In this document: piece after piece, positions 8,788 through 18,362 of the stretch
How positions within the stretch are numbered: position 1 is the stretch's first letter
How the letters are laid out: each line of letters opens with the position of its first letter
DNA from: Betaproteobacteria bacterium
GTDB lineage: Bacteria; Pseudomonadota; Gammaproteobacteria; Burkholderiales; JAEUOS01
Length of the DNA: 64,000 nt
Direction of reading: 5' to 3'
NCBI GenBank assembly: GCA_028292405.1
Contig: JAQGMJ010000043.1
Coordinates: forward strand, 1-64,000
The notes under the pieces: model-generated
Databases searched by the model: none
What the model saw: the letters and a program-made list of their open reading frames with translations, nothing else
What the model was told of the DNA's origin: nothing
Program-made: the position numbers and the translations under genes

Positions 8788-9588
8788 ATGAAACTGCATA
8801 TCCTTTCCGACCTGCACATAGAGTTTTCTCCCTTCGCCCCGGCTGACACCGGCGCCGACGTGGTGATCCTCGCCGGCGACATCCACAAGGGCGGCGCCGG
8901 CCTCACCTGGGCGCGCGCCGCCTTCCCGCGCCAGGAACTGATCTACGTGGTCGGCAACCACGAGTTCTACGGCGGCGACTGGGAGCGCACGCTGGTCGAA
9001 TTGCGCGCGCTGGCCGCCTCGCTGGAGATTCATCTCCTGGAAGACGACGAACTGCTGCTCGGCGGGGTGCGTTTTCTCGGCACGGCACTATGGACCGATT
9101 TCGATTTTTTCGGCCGCTCGAGGCGCCGCGAAGCGATGCGCGCCTGCGTGGAATATTTGACTGATTTTCGCCTGATCGGCGCCGCCCCGGAGTCCGACGA
9201 CTGCGGCGCCGGCCTGCCGGTGCCCAATCGCGGCCTTGACCGCCTTACCCCCGCGCACGTGCGGCGCCGCCACCTGGCGAGCCGGGCCTGGCTGGAACAG
9301 CGCCTGGAGTCGCCCTCCGGTTGGCCGACGGTGGTCATTACCCACCACCTGCCCGGCGCCGGTTCGGTGGCCTCGCGCTATCGCGATGACCTCGGCAATG
9401 CCGGCTTCGCCTCGCACCTCGATCACCTGATGGGGCCGGCCGCGCTCTGGGTGCATGGCCACACCCACGACTCCTTCGACTACCGCAAGGGCGGCACCCG
9501 CGTGGTGTGCAATCCGCGGGGCTATCCGACCAATGGCGGCGGCTTCGAAAACCCGCGCTTCAACCCAGAGCTGGTGCTGGAGTTGTAA
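8788..9588 (+). CDS. Calcineurin-like metallophosphoesterase
   Basis: 266 aa. All five metallophosphoesterase blocks are present: LSDLHIEF, LAGDIHKGG, VVGNHEFYGG, VITHHLPG and VHGHTHDSFDY, giving the di-metal ligands. It is a cytosolic hydrolase of unknown substrate. ATG 8788 was preferred to 8770 because the conserved beta strand begins at once (MKLHILSDLH). There is no strong ribosome binding site. Confidence 0.88.
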   Translation: MKLHILSDLHIEFSPFAPADTGADVVILAGDIHKGGAGLTWARAAFPRQELIYVVGNHEFYGGDWERTLVELRALAASLEIHLLEDDELLLGGVRFLGTALWTDFDFFGRSRRREAMRACVEYLTDFRLIGAAPESDDCGAGLPVPNRGLDRLTPAHVRRRHLASRAWLEQRLESPSGWPTVVITHHLPGAGSVASRYRDDLGNAGFASHLDHLMGPAALWVHGHTHDSFDYRKGGTRVVCNPRGYPTNGGGFENPRFNPELVLEL

Positions 9589-9597
9589 ACTGCGGGG

Positions 9598-10137
9598 ATG
9601 CCTGCTGAAAACCCGCTTCAAAGTTCGCGGCTGCCGCTTTGGCATGCCGGTCGTGCCGTACCCGCGCTACGCGCCGTCATGGCGTTGCTGCTGCTCGGCG
9701 CCTGCGGCCTGGCTGCCGCGCAAGCGCCCGCCGCCGCGCGCGGGCAGACGCTCTACCTGCCGGTTTATTCGCACATCTGGCACGGCGAAATCGACAGCAA
9801 GGGCAAGCCCGCCAAGACCCTGGTCTCGGTACTGGTGAGCGTGCGCAACACCGATCCGGCGCACGCCATCCGCCTCACCTCGGCGCAGTATTACGACACC
9901 GAGGGCAAGCGCATCAAGGAATACGTGGCCGCGCCGCGCAGCATACCGCCGATGGGCACCTATGAAATCTACGTTCCCACCAGCGACGACAGCGGCGGCT
10001 CCGGCGCCAATTTCATCCTGATGTGGAAGGCCGACGGCGGCGCCAGCCCGCCGATCATCGAGGCCCTGCACGCCAACCTGCCGACCGGCCGCGCCATCGT
10101 GTTTGTTACTTCGGCGCGGGTGGTGCAGTCAGAGTAG
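9598..10137 (+). CDS. DUF3124 exported protein
   Basis: 179 aa. A hydrophobic segment with Ala-Gln (about residues 25-43, ACGLAAAQ) looks like a signal peptide, possibly a lipoprotein signal with Cys in LLLGACGL. The rest matches the DUF3124 pattern: YLPVYSHIWHGE, VSVRNTDPAHAI, YYDTEGKRIKEY and GGSGANFILMWKA. It begins 9 bp after the phosphoesterase stop, so the two may be co-transcribed. Function is unknown. Confidence 0.8.
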   Translation: MPAENPLQSSRLPLWHAGRAVPALRAVMALLLLGACGLAAAQAPAAARGQTLYLPVYSHIWHGEIDSKGKPAKTLVSVLVSVRNTDPAHAIRLTSAQYYDTEGKRIKEYVAAPRSIPPMGTYEIYVPTSDDSGGSGANFILMWKADGGASPPIIEALHANLPTGRAIVFVTSARVVQSE

Positions 10138-10149
10138 GCGCGCGGGCGG

Positions 10150-10722
10150 CTACTCGCGTTTCGGCGCTGGGGCCGCGGTGTCCGGCTGGATCACCTGCAG
10201 CATCGCCGTCAGTTGGCAGGTGTCGCGCTGCGCCAGCAGGCCCTTCCAGTCGAATTTCTTCGGATCGCGCTGCGCCGCGTCCAGTGGCGTGCCCCTGGGT
10301 TTTTGTGCCGCATCCTTCAGTTCGGCGTCCTGCGCCAGCGCTTTTTGCACCTGCGGCCAGGGGGCGGCGGCGAATGCGCCGGCCAGGCGCTGCGCGCGCG
10401 CGTCGCGCACCAGGCCGGCGACGCGATCGATGGTTTCCTGATTGCGGTTGGCGGCAAACTGCCCCCACGGCAGGGCATGCGGATTGGCCTTCAACTGCTC
10501 CATGTAATTCGGCGGAATCTTGTCGTAGATCTTTTTCATCCCCGGCTCATGGGTGGCGACATATTCCGTCTCCGGCCAGTTGAGCTGGTTCATCTGCGTG
10601 GCCAGGGCGCTGCCTGTCATCGGGCTGGGACAGAGATTGTCTTGCGCCTGCGCAGAGCCGGCCAGCAGGGCCAGGCCTGCCCCCGCCAGCCCTCGTTTGG
10701 TTTGTCGGTTAAGTTTCATCAT
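10150..10722 (-). CDS. Secreted hypothetical protein
   Basis: 190 aa. A basic N-terminus followed by GLALLAGSAQAQ indicates a Sec signal peptide cleaved near residue 26. The mature part is Gln/Ala-rich with two Cys residues (LCPSP and DTCQLT), possibly forming a disulfide. I do not recognise the family. It is convergent with the DUF3124 gene. Codon use is typical of the neighbours, so the gene is likely real. Confidence 0.65.
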   Translation of the reverse strand: MMKLNRQTKRGLAGAGLALLAGSAQAQDNLCPSPMTGSALATQMNQLNWPETEYVATHEPGMKKIYDKIPPNYMEQLKANPHALPWGQFAANRNQETIDRVAGLVRDARAQRLAGAFAAAPWPQVQKALAQDAELKDAAQKPRGTPLDAAQRDPKKFDWKGLLAQRDTCQLTAMLQVIQPDTAAPAPKRE

Positions 10723-10815
10723 CTACTTGAATGGGTGTGCGCTCCAGGCGCTATTCTGGATCAGAACCGGGTCTGCGGATATAGTTCCGGTTTCTCTTTG
10801 ACGCGGGCAAGCGCC

Positions 10816-11384
10816 ATGCAAATGCAGGACCTGTCAGAGAAGGAGATGCTTGGCGGCGGTTTGCGCATCGGCCCGTTTGACCCGCAAGACGCCGACTCTT
10901 TCGCGGCAGCGGCACGCGAATCGGCGCAGAGCATGGCGCCCTGGATGCCGTGGTGTCACACGGGCTACAGCACGGCCGAGGCGGCGGCCTGGATCGAACT
11001 GTGCGCGACGAACCTGCGCGACGACATCGCCTACGATCTCGGCATCTACGACGCCGGCCGGCAGATCCTGCTGGGCGGAATCTCGATCAACCGGATCGAC
11101 CGCATGAATAGCTTCGGCAACATCGGCTATTGGGTGCGCGAATCGCACCGCGGCGCGGGCATTGCCGCGCGCGCGGTGCGGTTGATCGCCCGCTTCGGTT
11201 TCTTGCCGCTGAATCTGATGCGCCTGGAAATCGTCGCCGCTACCGGCAACCATCCGAGCATTGCCACGGCGCGGCGCGCCGGCGCGTATTCGAAGGCATC
11301 GCACGCCGGCGCCTGCTGCTGCACGGCGTGGCAAATGATGCGGCCATTTTTTCCCTGGTGTCCGCTGACTTTCAGCGGACGTAA
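10816..11384 (+). pseudogene. RimJ/RimL-type GNAT acetyltransferase, frameshifted
   Basis: From ATG 10816 the frame encodes a ribosomal-protein-Ser acetyltransferase-like domain (LRIGPFDPQDADSFAAAA, NRIDRMNSFGNIGYWVRESH, GAGIAARAV, ATGNHPSIATARRAGA). After about 11284 this frame becomes non-homologous, while the frame one base earlier continues correctly with VFEGIARRRLLLHGVANDAA up to a stop at 11384. One G appears to be missing (GCGGTATTC expected, GCGTATTC found). Either the gene is inactivated or this is a sequencing error. Without the lesion the protein would be about 189 aa. Confidence 0.75.
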
Positions 11385-11414
11385 AAAAGGCGGAGGCCTT
11401 GTGGGCGCTCCGCC
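11383..11414 (-). terminator. Rho-independent terminator of the RND efflux operon
   Basis: On the minus strand a 7-bp perfect GC stem (GGCGGAG / CTCCGCC, 12-nt loop) is followed by TTTTTT. It lies 40 bp downstream of the outer-membrane factor gene. It also overlaps the end of the convergent acetyltransferase gene. Confidence 0.8.
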
Positions 11415-11453
11415 TGCGGCCCAGGCTGATGAGCCCGGGTCGTTGGTCTTGCC

Positions 11454-12869
11454 TCAGGCAGCCGGCCAGCCGCCGCCGAGGGCCTTGATCACGTCGGCCA
11501 CGGCGCGGCGTTGCGCCGCCAGCGCATCGATGCGCGAGAGTTCGGCGCCGAGCAGGTTGCGTTCCGCGTCGAGCACGTCGAGCAGGCTGGAAACACCGTT
11601 GTCGTAACGCATGCGCGCCAGCTTGTAGGCCTTGTCCAGGCTTTCGGTGCGGCGGGTCTGCGTCTCGGCCGTCTCGCGCGCGGCGGCATAGGCGGCGAGC
11701 GCGGTGCGCACGTCGGCAAAGGCGTTTTGCACTGACTTCTCGTAATTCGCTAGTGCTTCCTTCTGCTGCGCGGTGGCGTAGTCCACCTGTGCGCCCAGGC
11801 GGCCGGCGTTCCAGAGCGGCGCGGTGATGCCGGCGGCGTACTGGAAAATGCGCGCCGGGCCGGTGAACAGGTTGGACAGCGCCGTGCTCTCGGTGCCGAG
11901 AAAACCGGTGAGCGAAATGTCCGGAAAGTAATTCGCCTTCGCCGCACCGATGCGCGCATTGGCCGCGATCAATTGCTGCTCGGCCTGGCGCAGGTCCGGA
12001 CGGCGCTCCAGCAAGTCGGAAGGCAGGCCGGCCGGCACCGCCACCGGGCCGTTGCCCGTCAGTTCGGCGTTGGCGTTGTCCATCCGCTTTTCCCAGACTT
12101 CACGCGGGCTGCGGCCGAGCAGCACGGCGATGCGCGCATCCTCGGCCTCGCGCTGGTTGACCAGCGAAATCAGCTGCACCTTCGCCGCATCGCGGTCGGC
12201 CTCGGTCTGGCGCACTTCCAGTTCGGAAGCAACGCCGGCCGAAAAGCGTTTCGACTGCAAAGTGACGAACTGCTCGCGCGTATCCAGGGTGCGCTGCGCC
12301 GCCTGTTCCTGGCCGCGCAGCGAGAGCAGGTTGTAATAGCTCTTCACCACGTCGGAGGTCAGGCTCAGCAACACGGCATCGCGGCCGGATTCGCTGGCCA
12401 GCAGGTCGGCGCGCGCGGCTTCGGAAGCGCGCCGGTACTTGCCCCAGAAATCGGTTTCGTACGAGACGTTCAGGGTCAGCCGCGTATCGTTGTTCTCCAG
12501 GAAGTTGGCCGGCACCGGCACCGTGCCCACCGAAGAAATGCGGCTGCGGTTGGTGTTGCCGCTGGCATAGACGACCGGGTAGCGGTCGGCGTTGACAATG
12601 GTCAGGTTGGCGCGCGCCTGCTCGATGCGCGCCGCCGCCGCCGCCAGGTCGCGGTTGTGTTCCAGGGCTTCGGCGACGATGCCGTCGAGGGTGGTGTCGC
12701 CATAGACGCCCCACCACTTCTCCTGCGGCTTGGCCGCCACCGGGGTGGCGTCTTCCTTCTTGCCCCAGAGCGAAGGCAGGTCGAACGACGGCCGCTTGTA
12801 GTCGGGGCCCACGGTGCAGGCGGAGAGCAGGATCGCCGCCGCCAGGGCGGTCATATATTGCTTACGCAT
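11454..12869 (-). CDS. NodT/OprM-type outer-membrane lipoprotein of RND efflux pump
   Basis: 471 aa. Signal peptide with lipobox LLSAC (about residues 14-18) followed by TVGPDYKRP, the usual mature start of NodT proteins. Two outer-membrane efflux repeats follow (ALEHNRDLAAAAARIEQARA, and RPDLRQAEQQLIAANARIG in the second). It forms the trimeric exit duct of the pump. Start 12869 has GAGGAGG upstream and overlaps the permease stop by 8 bp. It is the last gene of the operon, followed by a terminator. Confidence 0.93.
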   Translation of the reverse strand: MRKQYMTALAAAILLSACTVGPDYKRPSFDLPSLWGKKEDATPVAAKPQEKWWGVYGDTTLDGIVAEALEHNRDLAAAAARIEQARANLTIVNADRYPVVYASGNTNRSRISSVGTVPVPANFLENNDTRLTLNVSYETDFWGKYRRASEAARADLLASESGRDAVLLSLTSDVVKSYYNLLSLRGQEQAAQRTLDTREQFVTLQSKRFSAGVASELEVRQTEADRDAAKVQLISLVNQREAEDARIAVLLGRSPREVWEKRMDNANAELTGNGPVAVPAGLPSDLLERRPDLRQAEQQLIAANARIGAAKANYFPDISLTGFLGTESTALSNLFTGPARIFQYAAGITAPLWNAGRLGAQVDYATAQQKEALANYEKSVQNAFADVRTALAAYAAARETAETQTRRTESLDKAYKLARMRYDNGVSSLLDVLDAERNLLGAELSRIDALAAQRRAVADVIKALGGGWPAA

Positions 12870-15800
12870 TGCCGTCCTCCTCTTGTCTTTTTTGCGGCAC
12901 ATGATGCGGATGATGGATTTCGCCGTGGCGCAGCGCGTGTTCGCGCGCATGCTCGGCCTCTTCGCGGATTTCCTGCGAGGAGCGCTTTTCCCTCAGGTGG
13001 CCATCGACCAGCAGCTTGAAAAACAGCGGGATGAAAAAGATCGCCAGGAAGGTGGCCGCGAGCATGCCGCCCATTACCCCCGTGCCCACCGAGGTACGGG
13101 CGCCGGCGCCGGCGCCGCTGGAAAACGCCAGCGGCACCACGCCGAGAATAAAGGCCATCGAGGTCATCAGGATCGGGCGGAAGCGCAGGCGCGCCGCTTC
13201 GGCCGCCGCTGCCGCCGGCGACATGCCCTCATGGTTTTTCAGCACAGCGTATTCGACGATCAGGATGGCGTTCTTGGCGGCAAGGCCAAGCAGGGTCACC
13301 AGGCCGATCTGAAAATACACGTCGTTGGTCATGCCCCGCAAATGCACCGCCAGCAGGGCGCCGAAAATTCCGAAGGGCAGGGCCAGCATTACCGAGAACG
13401 GTAGCGACCATTTTTCATACTGCGCCGCCAGGATCAGGAACACCATCACCACCGCCATGCCGATGGCGAGACCAGCCGTACCGGTGGAGCGCTTTTCCTG
13501 GAACGAGGCGCCGCCCCAGTCGTAGCTGAAGTCCGCCGGCAGGCTGGCCTTGGCGACACGCTCGACCGCGGCGATCGCCTGGCCGGAGCTTACGCCCGGC
13601 GCGCCCGAACCGATCAGTTTCACCGCCGGCAGGTCGTTGAAACGGTCCATGGTTTCCGGCCCCGAGGAATACTTGATCGTCGCCAGCGCCGCCAGCGGCA
13701 CCATGTCTCCCTTGGAAGAGCGCACCCAGGCCGAACCGAGGTCGGAAGGCGACCTGCGGAACTGCGGTTCCGCCGACATCAGCACCTGCCAGGTACGGCC
13801 GAACTTGTTGAAGTCGTTGATGTAGGCGCTGCCCATGGTGGCGGCGAGCGCGTCGAATACTGTATTCACCGGCACGCCCAGCGCCTTCGCCTTCTCGCGG
13901 TCGACATCGACGTAGAGCTGCGGCGTGGCCGAACGCCACAGGGAGTTGATCATACCCAGTTGCTTGTCCTGGGAGGCAGCCTGGAGGAACTTCTGCTTTG
14001 CCGCTTCCATCGCCTTGGCGCCGCCTTCCCCCTTGTTCTGGATGTAGAACTCGAAGCCGCCGGCGCTGCCCAGACCAAAGATCGGCGGCGGCGCGAAGGC
14101 GAGTATCAACGCCTCCTTGATGCCGCCGGTCTTCATGAAGAACTCGCCTACCAATTGCTTGGTGTCGACGCCGGGGCGCTCGTCCCAGTGCTTTTGGGTG
14201 ACGAACATGGTCGCCGCGTTGTTGCGGTAGCCGCCGCCGAGGAAGTCGAAGCCGGTAAAGGCGATCACGTCCTGGTTGGCCGGGTTGGACTTGATGATGT
14301 CCGTCACCTGCCGGACCACGGCGTCGGTGCGCTGCAGGGAGGAGCCGTCCGGCAGGATTACTGCCGCGATGTAATAGCCCTGGTCTTCATCCGGCACCAG
14401 GCTGCCCGGCGTGTCTTTCCACAAAAAGCCGGTAATCAGCCACATGCCGATCACCAGGAACACGCCGACGAAGGCGCGCCGGATCATCCAGATCACGCTG
14501 TCGGCGTAATGGCGGGTGACGCGCCCGAACCAGTTGTTGAACCAGCGGAAAAATCCGCGCGGCTCGCGGTGCCCGTGCTTGAGCAGCAACACGCAGAGCG
14601 ATGGCGTGAGCGTCAGCGCCACCAGACCCGAGATCACCACCGCGATCGAGATGGTCACCGAGAACTGGCGGAACAGCTCGCCCGTCAGGCCGCCCAGGAA
14701 GGCGATCGGCACGAACACCGCGCACAGCGTCAGCACGATGGCGATCACCGGGCCGGTGACTTCGGTCATCGCCTTGATCGCCGCTTCGCGTGCCGTCTTC
14801 TGCTCCTCCTGCATGATCCGTTCGACGTTCTCCAGCACCACGATGGCGTCGTCCACCACGATACCGATCGCCAATACCATGCCGAATAGCGTGAGCGTAT
14901 TGATCGAGTAGCCGAGCAACAGGAGGCCCGAGAAGGTGCCGATCAGCGACACCGGCACCGCGATGATCGGGATCAGCGTGGCGCGCCAATTCTGCAGAAA
15001 CAGGTACACCACCAGGATCACCAGGATCATCGCCTCGCCCAGCGTCTTCACCACTTCGCGGATCGACACCTCGACGAAACGAGTGGTGTCGTAGGGAATC
15101 GAATAATCCAGCCCCGCCGGGAAACGCTCCTTCAGCGTTGTCAGGGTCTTTTTCACGTCCTTGGCAACGTCCAGCGCGTTGGCGCCCGGCAGCAGGAAAA
15201 TACCCACCAGGGTGGAGGCCTTGTTGTTGGTGCGGCCGATGAAGTCGTAGTCCTTGCTGCCCAGCTCGACCCGCGCCACGTCCTTCAGGCGCACCACGGA
15301 GCCGTCCGGATTGGCGCGCACGATGATCTGCTCGAACTCGTGCGGGTCGGACATGCGGCCGCGCGTGGTGACGCTGTAGACCAGTTCCTGCTTGCCGCCA
15401 TTCGGCGACTGCCCGATCTTCCCGGCGGCGAACTGCGCGTTCTGCTCGTTGATCGCCGCGGCCAGGTCGGCGGTGGAGATTTTCAGCTGCGCCATCTGGT
15501 CAGGGCGGATCCAGATGCGCATCGCGTAATCCTTGGCGCCGAAAATCTGCACGTTGGTCGTGCCCGGCACGCGCTTCAGCTGGTCCAGCACGTTCAGCGT
15601 CACATAGTTGCTGGTGTAGATGTCGTCGAAACGGTCGTCGGGCGAATAGAAGGACACCACCTGCAGGAAGGCCGAAGAGCCCTTCACCACGGTTACGCCC
15701 TGGCGCTGCACTTCCTGCGGCAGGCGTGCGAGAATCTGCTTCACGCGGTTGTCCACGTTCAGCGCCGCCTGGTCGGCATTGGTACCGATATCGAAGGTCA

Positions 15801-16077
15801 CCTGGATCTGCAGCACGCCGTTGGAAGCCGAGGTGGAGCTCATGAAAATCATGTTCTCCACGCCGGTGATCTGGTTTTCAATCGGCGCGGCCACGGTCGA
15901 CTCCAGCACTTCGGCGGAGGCGCCCGGGTAGATCGCCTGCACCGTGACGACGGGCGGGGCGATCTCGGGATATTGCGCGATCGGCAGCGCGCGGGAGGCC
16001 GCCAGGCCCGCCAGCACGATGAAGATCGACAGCACCGCCGCGAAAATCGGGCGGTCGATAAAGAATCTTGAGAACAT
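12862..16077 (-). CDS. RND multidrug efflux permease, HAE-1 family
   Basis: 1071 aa, the expected length for AcrB/MexF homologues. It starts MFSRFFIDRPIFAAVLSIFI. The proton-relay residues are visible in TM4 (GIVVDDAIVVLENVER) and TM10 (GLAAKNAILIVEYA). Two large periplasmic loops contain the porter and docking domains. It captures drugs or other amphiphiles in the periplasm and inner leaflet. The C-terminal tail is His-rich (HHPHHVP). Its stop overlaps the OMF start by 8 bp, and it follows the adaptor gene by 12 bp. Confidence 0.95.
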   Translation of the reverse strand: MFSRFFIDRPIFAAVLSIFIVLAGLAASRALPIAQYPEIAPPVVTVQAIYPGASAEVLESTVAAPIENQITGVENMIFMSSTSASNGVLQIQVTFDIGTNADQAALNVDNRVKQILARLPQEVQRQGVTVVKGSSAFLQVVSFYSPDDRFDDIYTSNYVTLNVLDQLKRVPGTTNVQIFGAKDYAMRIWIRPDQMAQLKISTADLAAAINEQNAQFAAGKIGQSPNGGKQELVYSVTTRGRMSDPHEFEQIIVRANPDGSVVRLKDVARVELGSKDYDFIGRTNNKASTLVGIFLLPGANALDVAKDVKKTLTTLKERFPAGLDYSIPYDTTRFVEVSIREVVKTLGEAMILVILVVYLFLQNWRATLIPIIAVPVSLIGTFSGLLLLGYSINTLTLFGMVLAIGIVVDDAIVVLENVERIMQEEQKTAREAAIKAMTEVTGPVIAIVLTLCAVFVPIAFLGGLTGELFRQFSVTISIAVVISGLVALTLTPSLCVLLLKHGHREPRGFFRWFNNWFGRVTRHYADSVIWMIRRAFVGVFLVIGMWLITGFLWKDTPGSLVPDEDQGYYIAAVILPDGSSLQRTDAVVRQVTDIIKSNPANQDVIAFTGFDFLGGGYRNNAATMFVTQKHWDERPGVDTKQLVGEFFMKTGGIKEALILAFAPPPIFGLGSAGGFEFYIQNKGEGGAKAMEAAKQKFLQAASQDKQLGMINSLWRSATPQLYVDVDREKAKALGVPVNTVFDALAATMGSAYINDFNKFGRTWQVLMSAEPQFRRSPSDLGSAWVRSSKGDMVPLAALATIKYSSGPETMDRFNDLPAVKLIGSGAPGVSSGQAIAAVERVAKASLPADFSYDWGGASFQEKRSTGTAGLAIGMAVVMVFLILAAQYEKWSLPFSVMLALPFGIFGALLAVHLRGMTNDVYFQIGLVTLLGLAAKNAILIVEYAVLKNHEGMSPAAAAAEAARLRFRPILMTSMAFILGVVPLAFSSGAGAGARTSVGTGVMGGMLAATFLAIFFIPLFFKLLVDGHLREKRSSQEIREEAEHAREHALRHGEIHHPHHVPQKRQEEDGNA

Positions 16078-16089
16078 GGAGGCCTCTGT

Positions 16090-17400
16090 TTACTTTTTCT
16101 CGGCTTCAGGCGCGGCTTTCGCCGCATCGGCTTTGCCGGCGTCCTGCGCGGCGGGCGCCTTGCCCGCGTCGGCCGGGCCGCCCTTGGCGGCGGCTGGCGC
16201 ACCTGGCGCGCCGGCCGGGGGCCCAAGCACCACCGGAGCGCCGGGGAAGAAAATCTTCGACATGCCTTCGGTGATCACCTGGTCGCCGGGCTTCAGGCCC
16301 GAACGCACGATCCAGGAGTCACCCACCCAGTCGCCCACTTCAACGGGGCGCGGCTGGGCGATGGTGCCGCCCTTGCCGTCACTGGCTACCAGGTAGACCA
16401 TTTTGCCGTTGCCCCCGGGTGCTTCCAGCACCGCGCGCTGCGGCACCTTGATGGCGCCCACGCGCACGGCGCCGGAGAGATGCACGCGCACGAACATGCC
16501 GGGGCGCAGCGCCAGGTCCGGGTTGGGCAATTCGGCGCGCGAATCGCTCATGCCGGTGGAAGGGTTGATGCGCACGTCGGAGAAGTCCATCTTGCCGGTC
16601 TTGGGATAAAGCGTGCCGTCGGGGTATTTCACCTGCACGTCGAGCTTGCCGTCGGAGCCGAGCTTCACCGCGCCGGAGGCGATGTCGTTGCGCAGCTTCA
16701 ATTGGTCGCTGTCGGGCACGCCGAAGTTGACGTAGATCGGGTCGACCTGCGAGACGGTGGTCAGCAGCACGTCGGGGCCGGACACCAGCGCGCCCTCGGA
16801 CTTCAGCGCGCGGCTGGCGAGACCGGTGATCGGCGAGTCGACGCGCGCATATTGCAGGTTGAGCTTGGCCTGGTTCAGTTGCGAGCGCGCGCTCTTGACG
16901 TTGGCGGCAGCAACCTGCGCGCCGGAAGTGGCGTCGTCGTAATCCTTCTGGCTCACCGCATTGGCTTCGATCAGCGGCTTCAAGCGCGTGGCCTGGCGTT
17001 GCGATTGCGCCAGGCTGGCTTCGGCGCTGGCCAGGTCCGCCTCCGCCTTGGCGGCGGCGATCTGATACGGGGCCAGGTCGAGAGTGAACAGGGACTGCCC
17101 GGCCTTCACCATGCCGCCTTCGGTGTAGTTGCGCTTGAGCAAAATGCCGGTGACGCGGGCGCGAATTTCCACCTCGCGCGAGCCGGCGGTCTGCGCCACA
17201 TATTCATAGTCCACCGGAATGTCGGCGGTGGCCACCGTCATGGCGGACACCGGGGCCGGCGGCATGCCGTGCTGGCCGCCGCCCTTGTCGCCGCAGGCGG
17301 CGAGCAACACGGCTGCCGGCAAGGCGAGCATCAGGAATTTGGGAGAAAGCGCGGGGGAGAGGCGGGGCATATTGCGCCGCAGCATCTGCAAGCGAAGCAT
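16090..17400 (-). CDS. RND periplasmic adaptor (membrane fusion) lipoprotein
   Basis: 436 aa. Lipobox LLAAC within a signal peptide, then the AcrA-like order: beta-barrel and lipoyl half-motif (REVEIRARVTGILLKRNYTEG), alpha hairpin rich in Ala/Gln (AEADLASAEASLAQSQRQ), second lipoyl half (YARVDSPITGLASRALKSEG). The last 40 residues are Ala/Gly/Lys low complexity. AAGGA lies 7 bp before ATG 17400, better spaced than for ATG 17406. First gene of the mfp-rnd-omf operon under the AcrR-type operator. Confidence 0.93.
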   Translation of the reverse strand: MLRLQMLRRNMPRLSPALSPKFLMLALPAAVLLAACGDKGGGQHGMPPAPVSAMTVATADIPVDYEYVAQTAGSREVEIRARVTGILLKRNYTEGGMVKAGQSLFTLDLAPYQIAAAKAEADLASAEASLAQSQRQATRLKPLIEANAVSQKDYDDATSGAQVAAANVKSARSQLNQAKLNLQYARVDSPITGLASRALKSEGALVSGPDVLLTTVSQVDPIYVNFGVPDSDQLKLRNDIASGAVKLGSDGKLDVQVKYPDGTLYPKTGKMDFSDVRINPSTGMSDSRAELPNPDLALRPGMFVRVHLSGAVRVGAIKVPQRAVLEAPGGNGKMVYLVASDGKGGTIAQPRPVEVGDWVGDSWIVRSGLKPGDQVITEGMSKIFFPGAPVVLGPPAGAPGAPAAAKGGPADAGKAPAAQDAGKADAAKAAPEAEKK

Positions 17401-17465
17401 GGGCATGTCCTTGAAAGGATCTTAAAAAATTGGGAATTGGAAAACCGGGCGGGGTTATGGCGCGT

Positions 17466-17495
17466 ATAATACATACATTCGCGGATGTATGTAAA
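17466..17495 (-). promoter_or_regulatory. Promoter of RND efflux operon overlapping the operator
   Basis: On the minus strand TTTACA (17495-17490) and TATTAT (17471-17466), 18 bp apart, form a plausible sigma-70 promoter for the adaptor gene. The palindromic operator lies almost exactly between the outer edges of the two hexamers, so a bound repressor would exclude RNA polymerase. Confidence 0.55.
17470..17493. promoter_or_regulatory. AcrR-type 24-bp operator
   Basis: Perfect 9-bp inverted repeat TACATACAT-N6-ATGTATGTA located between the efflux operon and the divergent TetR-family gene. The length and half-site sequence are those I recall for the 24-bp AcrR operator of enterobacterial acrAB. 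This identifies the divergent regulator as an AcrR/TtgR-like repressor of the pump. Confidence 0.85.
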
Positions 17496-17667
17496 GATAT
17501 CTGCGTAAATTATTTGATTGTCATAACAGAAAGGATAAACGCATTGCCCACTCTAGCCGACGCACGTTGCGGCAGCGTAGGGCTTGTGCAAAGTTTTATG
17601 AAGCAGGCTTTCCGTCGGCGTGGCGTGGCCCCGTTCCGCGCGCCCAACCGCAGTGAGATATAGCAAC

Positions 17668-18357
17668 ATGGCCAGGCGAACCAAGGAAGAAGCCCAGGAA
17701 ACGCGCAACCGTATCCTGGATTTCGCCGAGCATGTATTCAATGAAAAAGGCGTCTCGCGCACTTCGCTGGACGACCTCGCGCGCGCCGCCGGGGTGACCC
17801 GCGGCGCCATCTACTGGCATTTCCGCAACAAGGCCGAATTGTTCGACGCCATGATGGCGCGCATCACCCTGCCGATGGAAGAAGTGCGGCAGCGCGCCGG
17901 CGAAGGCCGCGACGATCCGCTGGCTTACGTGCGCAGCTGCGCGCTCAACGTGCTGATGCGCACGGCGACCGACCCGCAGGTGCAGCGCGTCTTCGACATC
18001 GTCTGCCACAAGTGCGAGTACGTCGACGAAATGGCCGAGCTGAAGGCGCGCCACCTCGAATGCCGCGCCGAATGCCTGAGCGAGATCGAGCGCGCCTTCG
18101 CGCAGGCGATCGCCGCCGGGCAACTGCCGGCGACCGTGGATGCGCGCCGCGCCGCGGTGGTGCTACACGCATTGATCGACGGCCTGATCGCCAACTGGGT
18201 GCTCGACCCCAGCTATTACCCGTTGGCGGCCGAGGCCGAAACCATTGTCGACGGCTACCTCGCCGGCCTGGCCGTGCCGCGGCCGCAGGCAAGTGCGGCC
18301 GCGAAGCCGCGCAAGAGCGCGGCGGTGGCTGCCGTGCCTCTGGCAGCGGGCGTGTAA
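17668..18357 (+). CDS. acrR: AcrR/TtgR-like TetR family repressor of the efflux pump
   Basis: 229 aa. It begins MARRTKEEAQETRNRILDFA and the helix-turn-helix is LDDLARAAGVTRGAIYWHFRN, almost the consensus of AcrR/TtgR/MtrR. The C-terminal domain (TetR_C_2 type, with CHKCEYVDEM) binds hydrophobic drugs in homologues. ATG 17668 gives the canonical N-terminus; an in-frame upstream ATG at 17620 adds unrelated residues. The 175-bp leader contains the operator, consistent with autoregulation. The symbol is by family analogy. Confidence 0.88.
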   Translation: MARRTKEEAQETRNRILDFAEHVFNEKGVSRTSLDDLARAAGVTRGAIYWHFRNKAELFDAMMARITLPMEEVRQRAGEGRDDPLAYVRSCALNVLMRTATDPQVQRVFDIVCHKCEYVDEMAELKARHLECRAECLSEIERAFAQAIAAGQLPATVDARRAAVVLHALIDGLIANWVLDPSYYPLAAEAETIVDGYLAGLAVPRPQASAAAKPRKSAAVAAVPLAAGV

Positions 18358-18362
18358 GGCGC

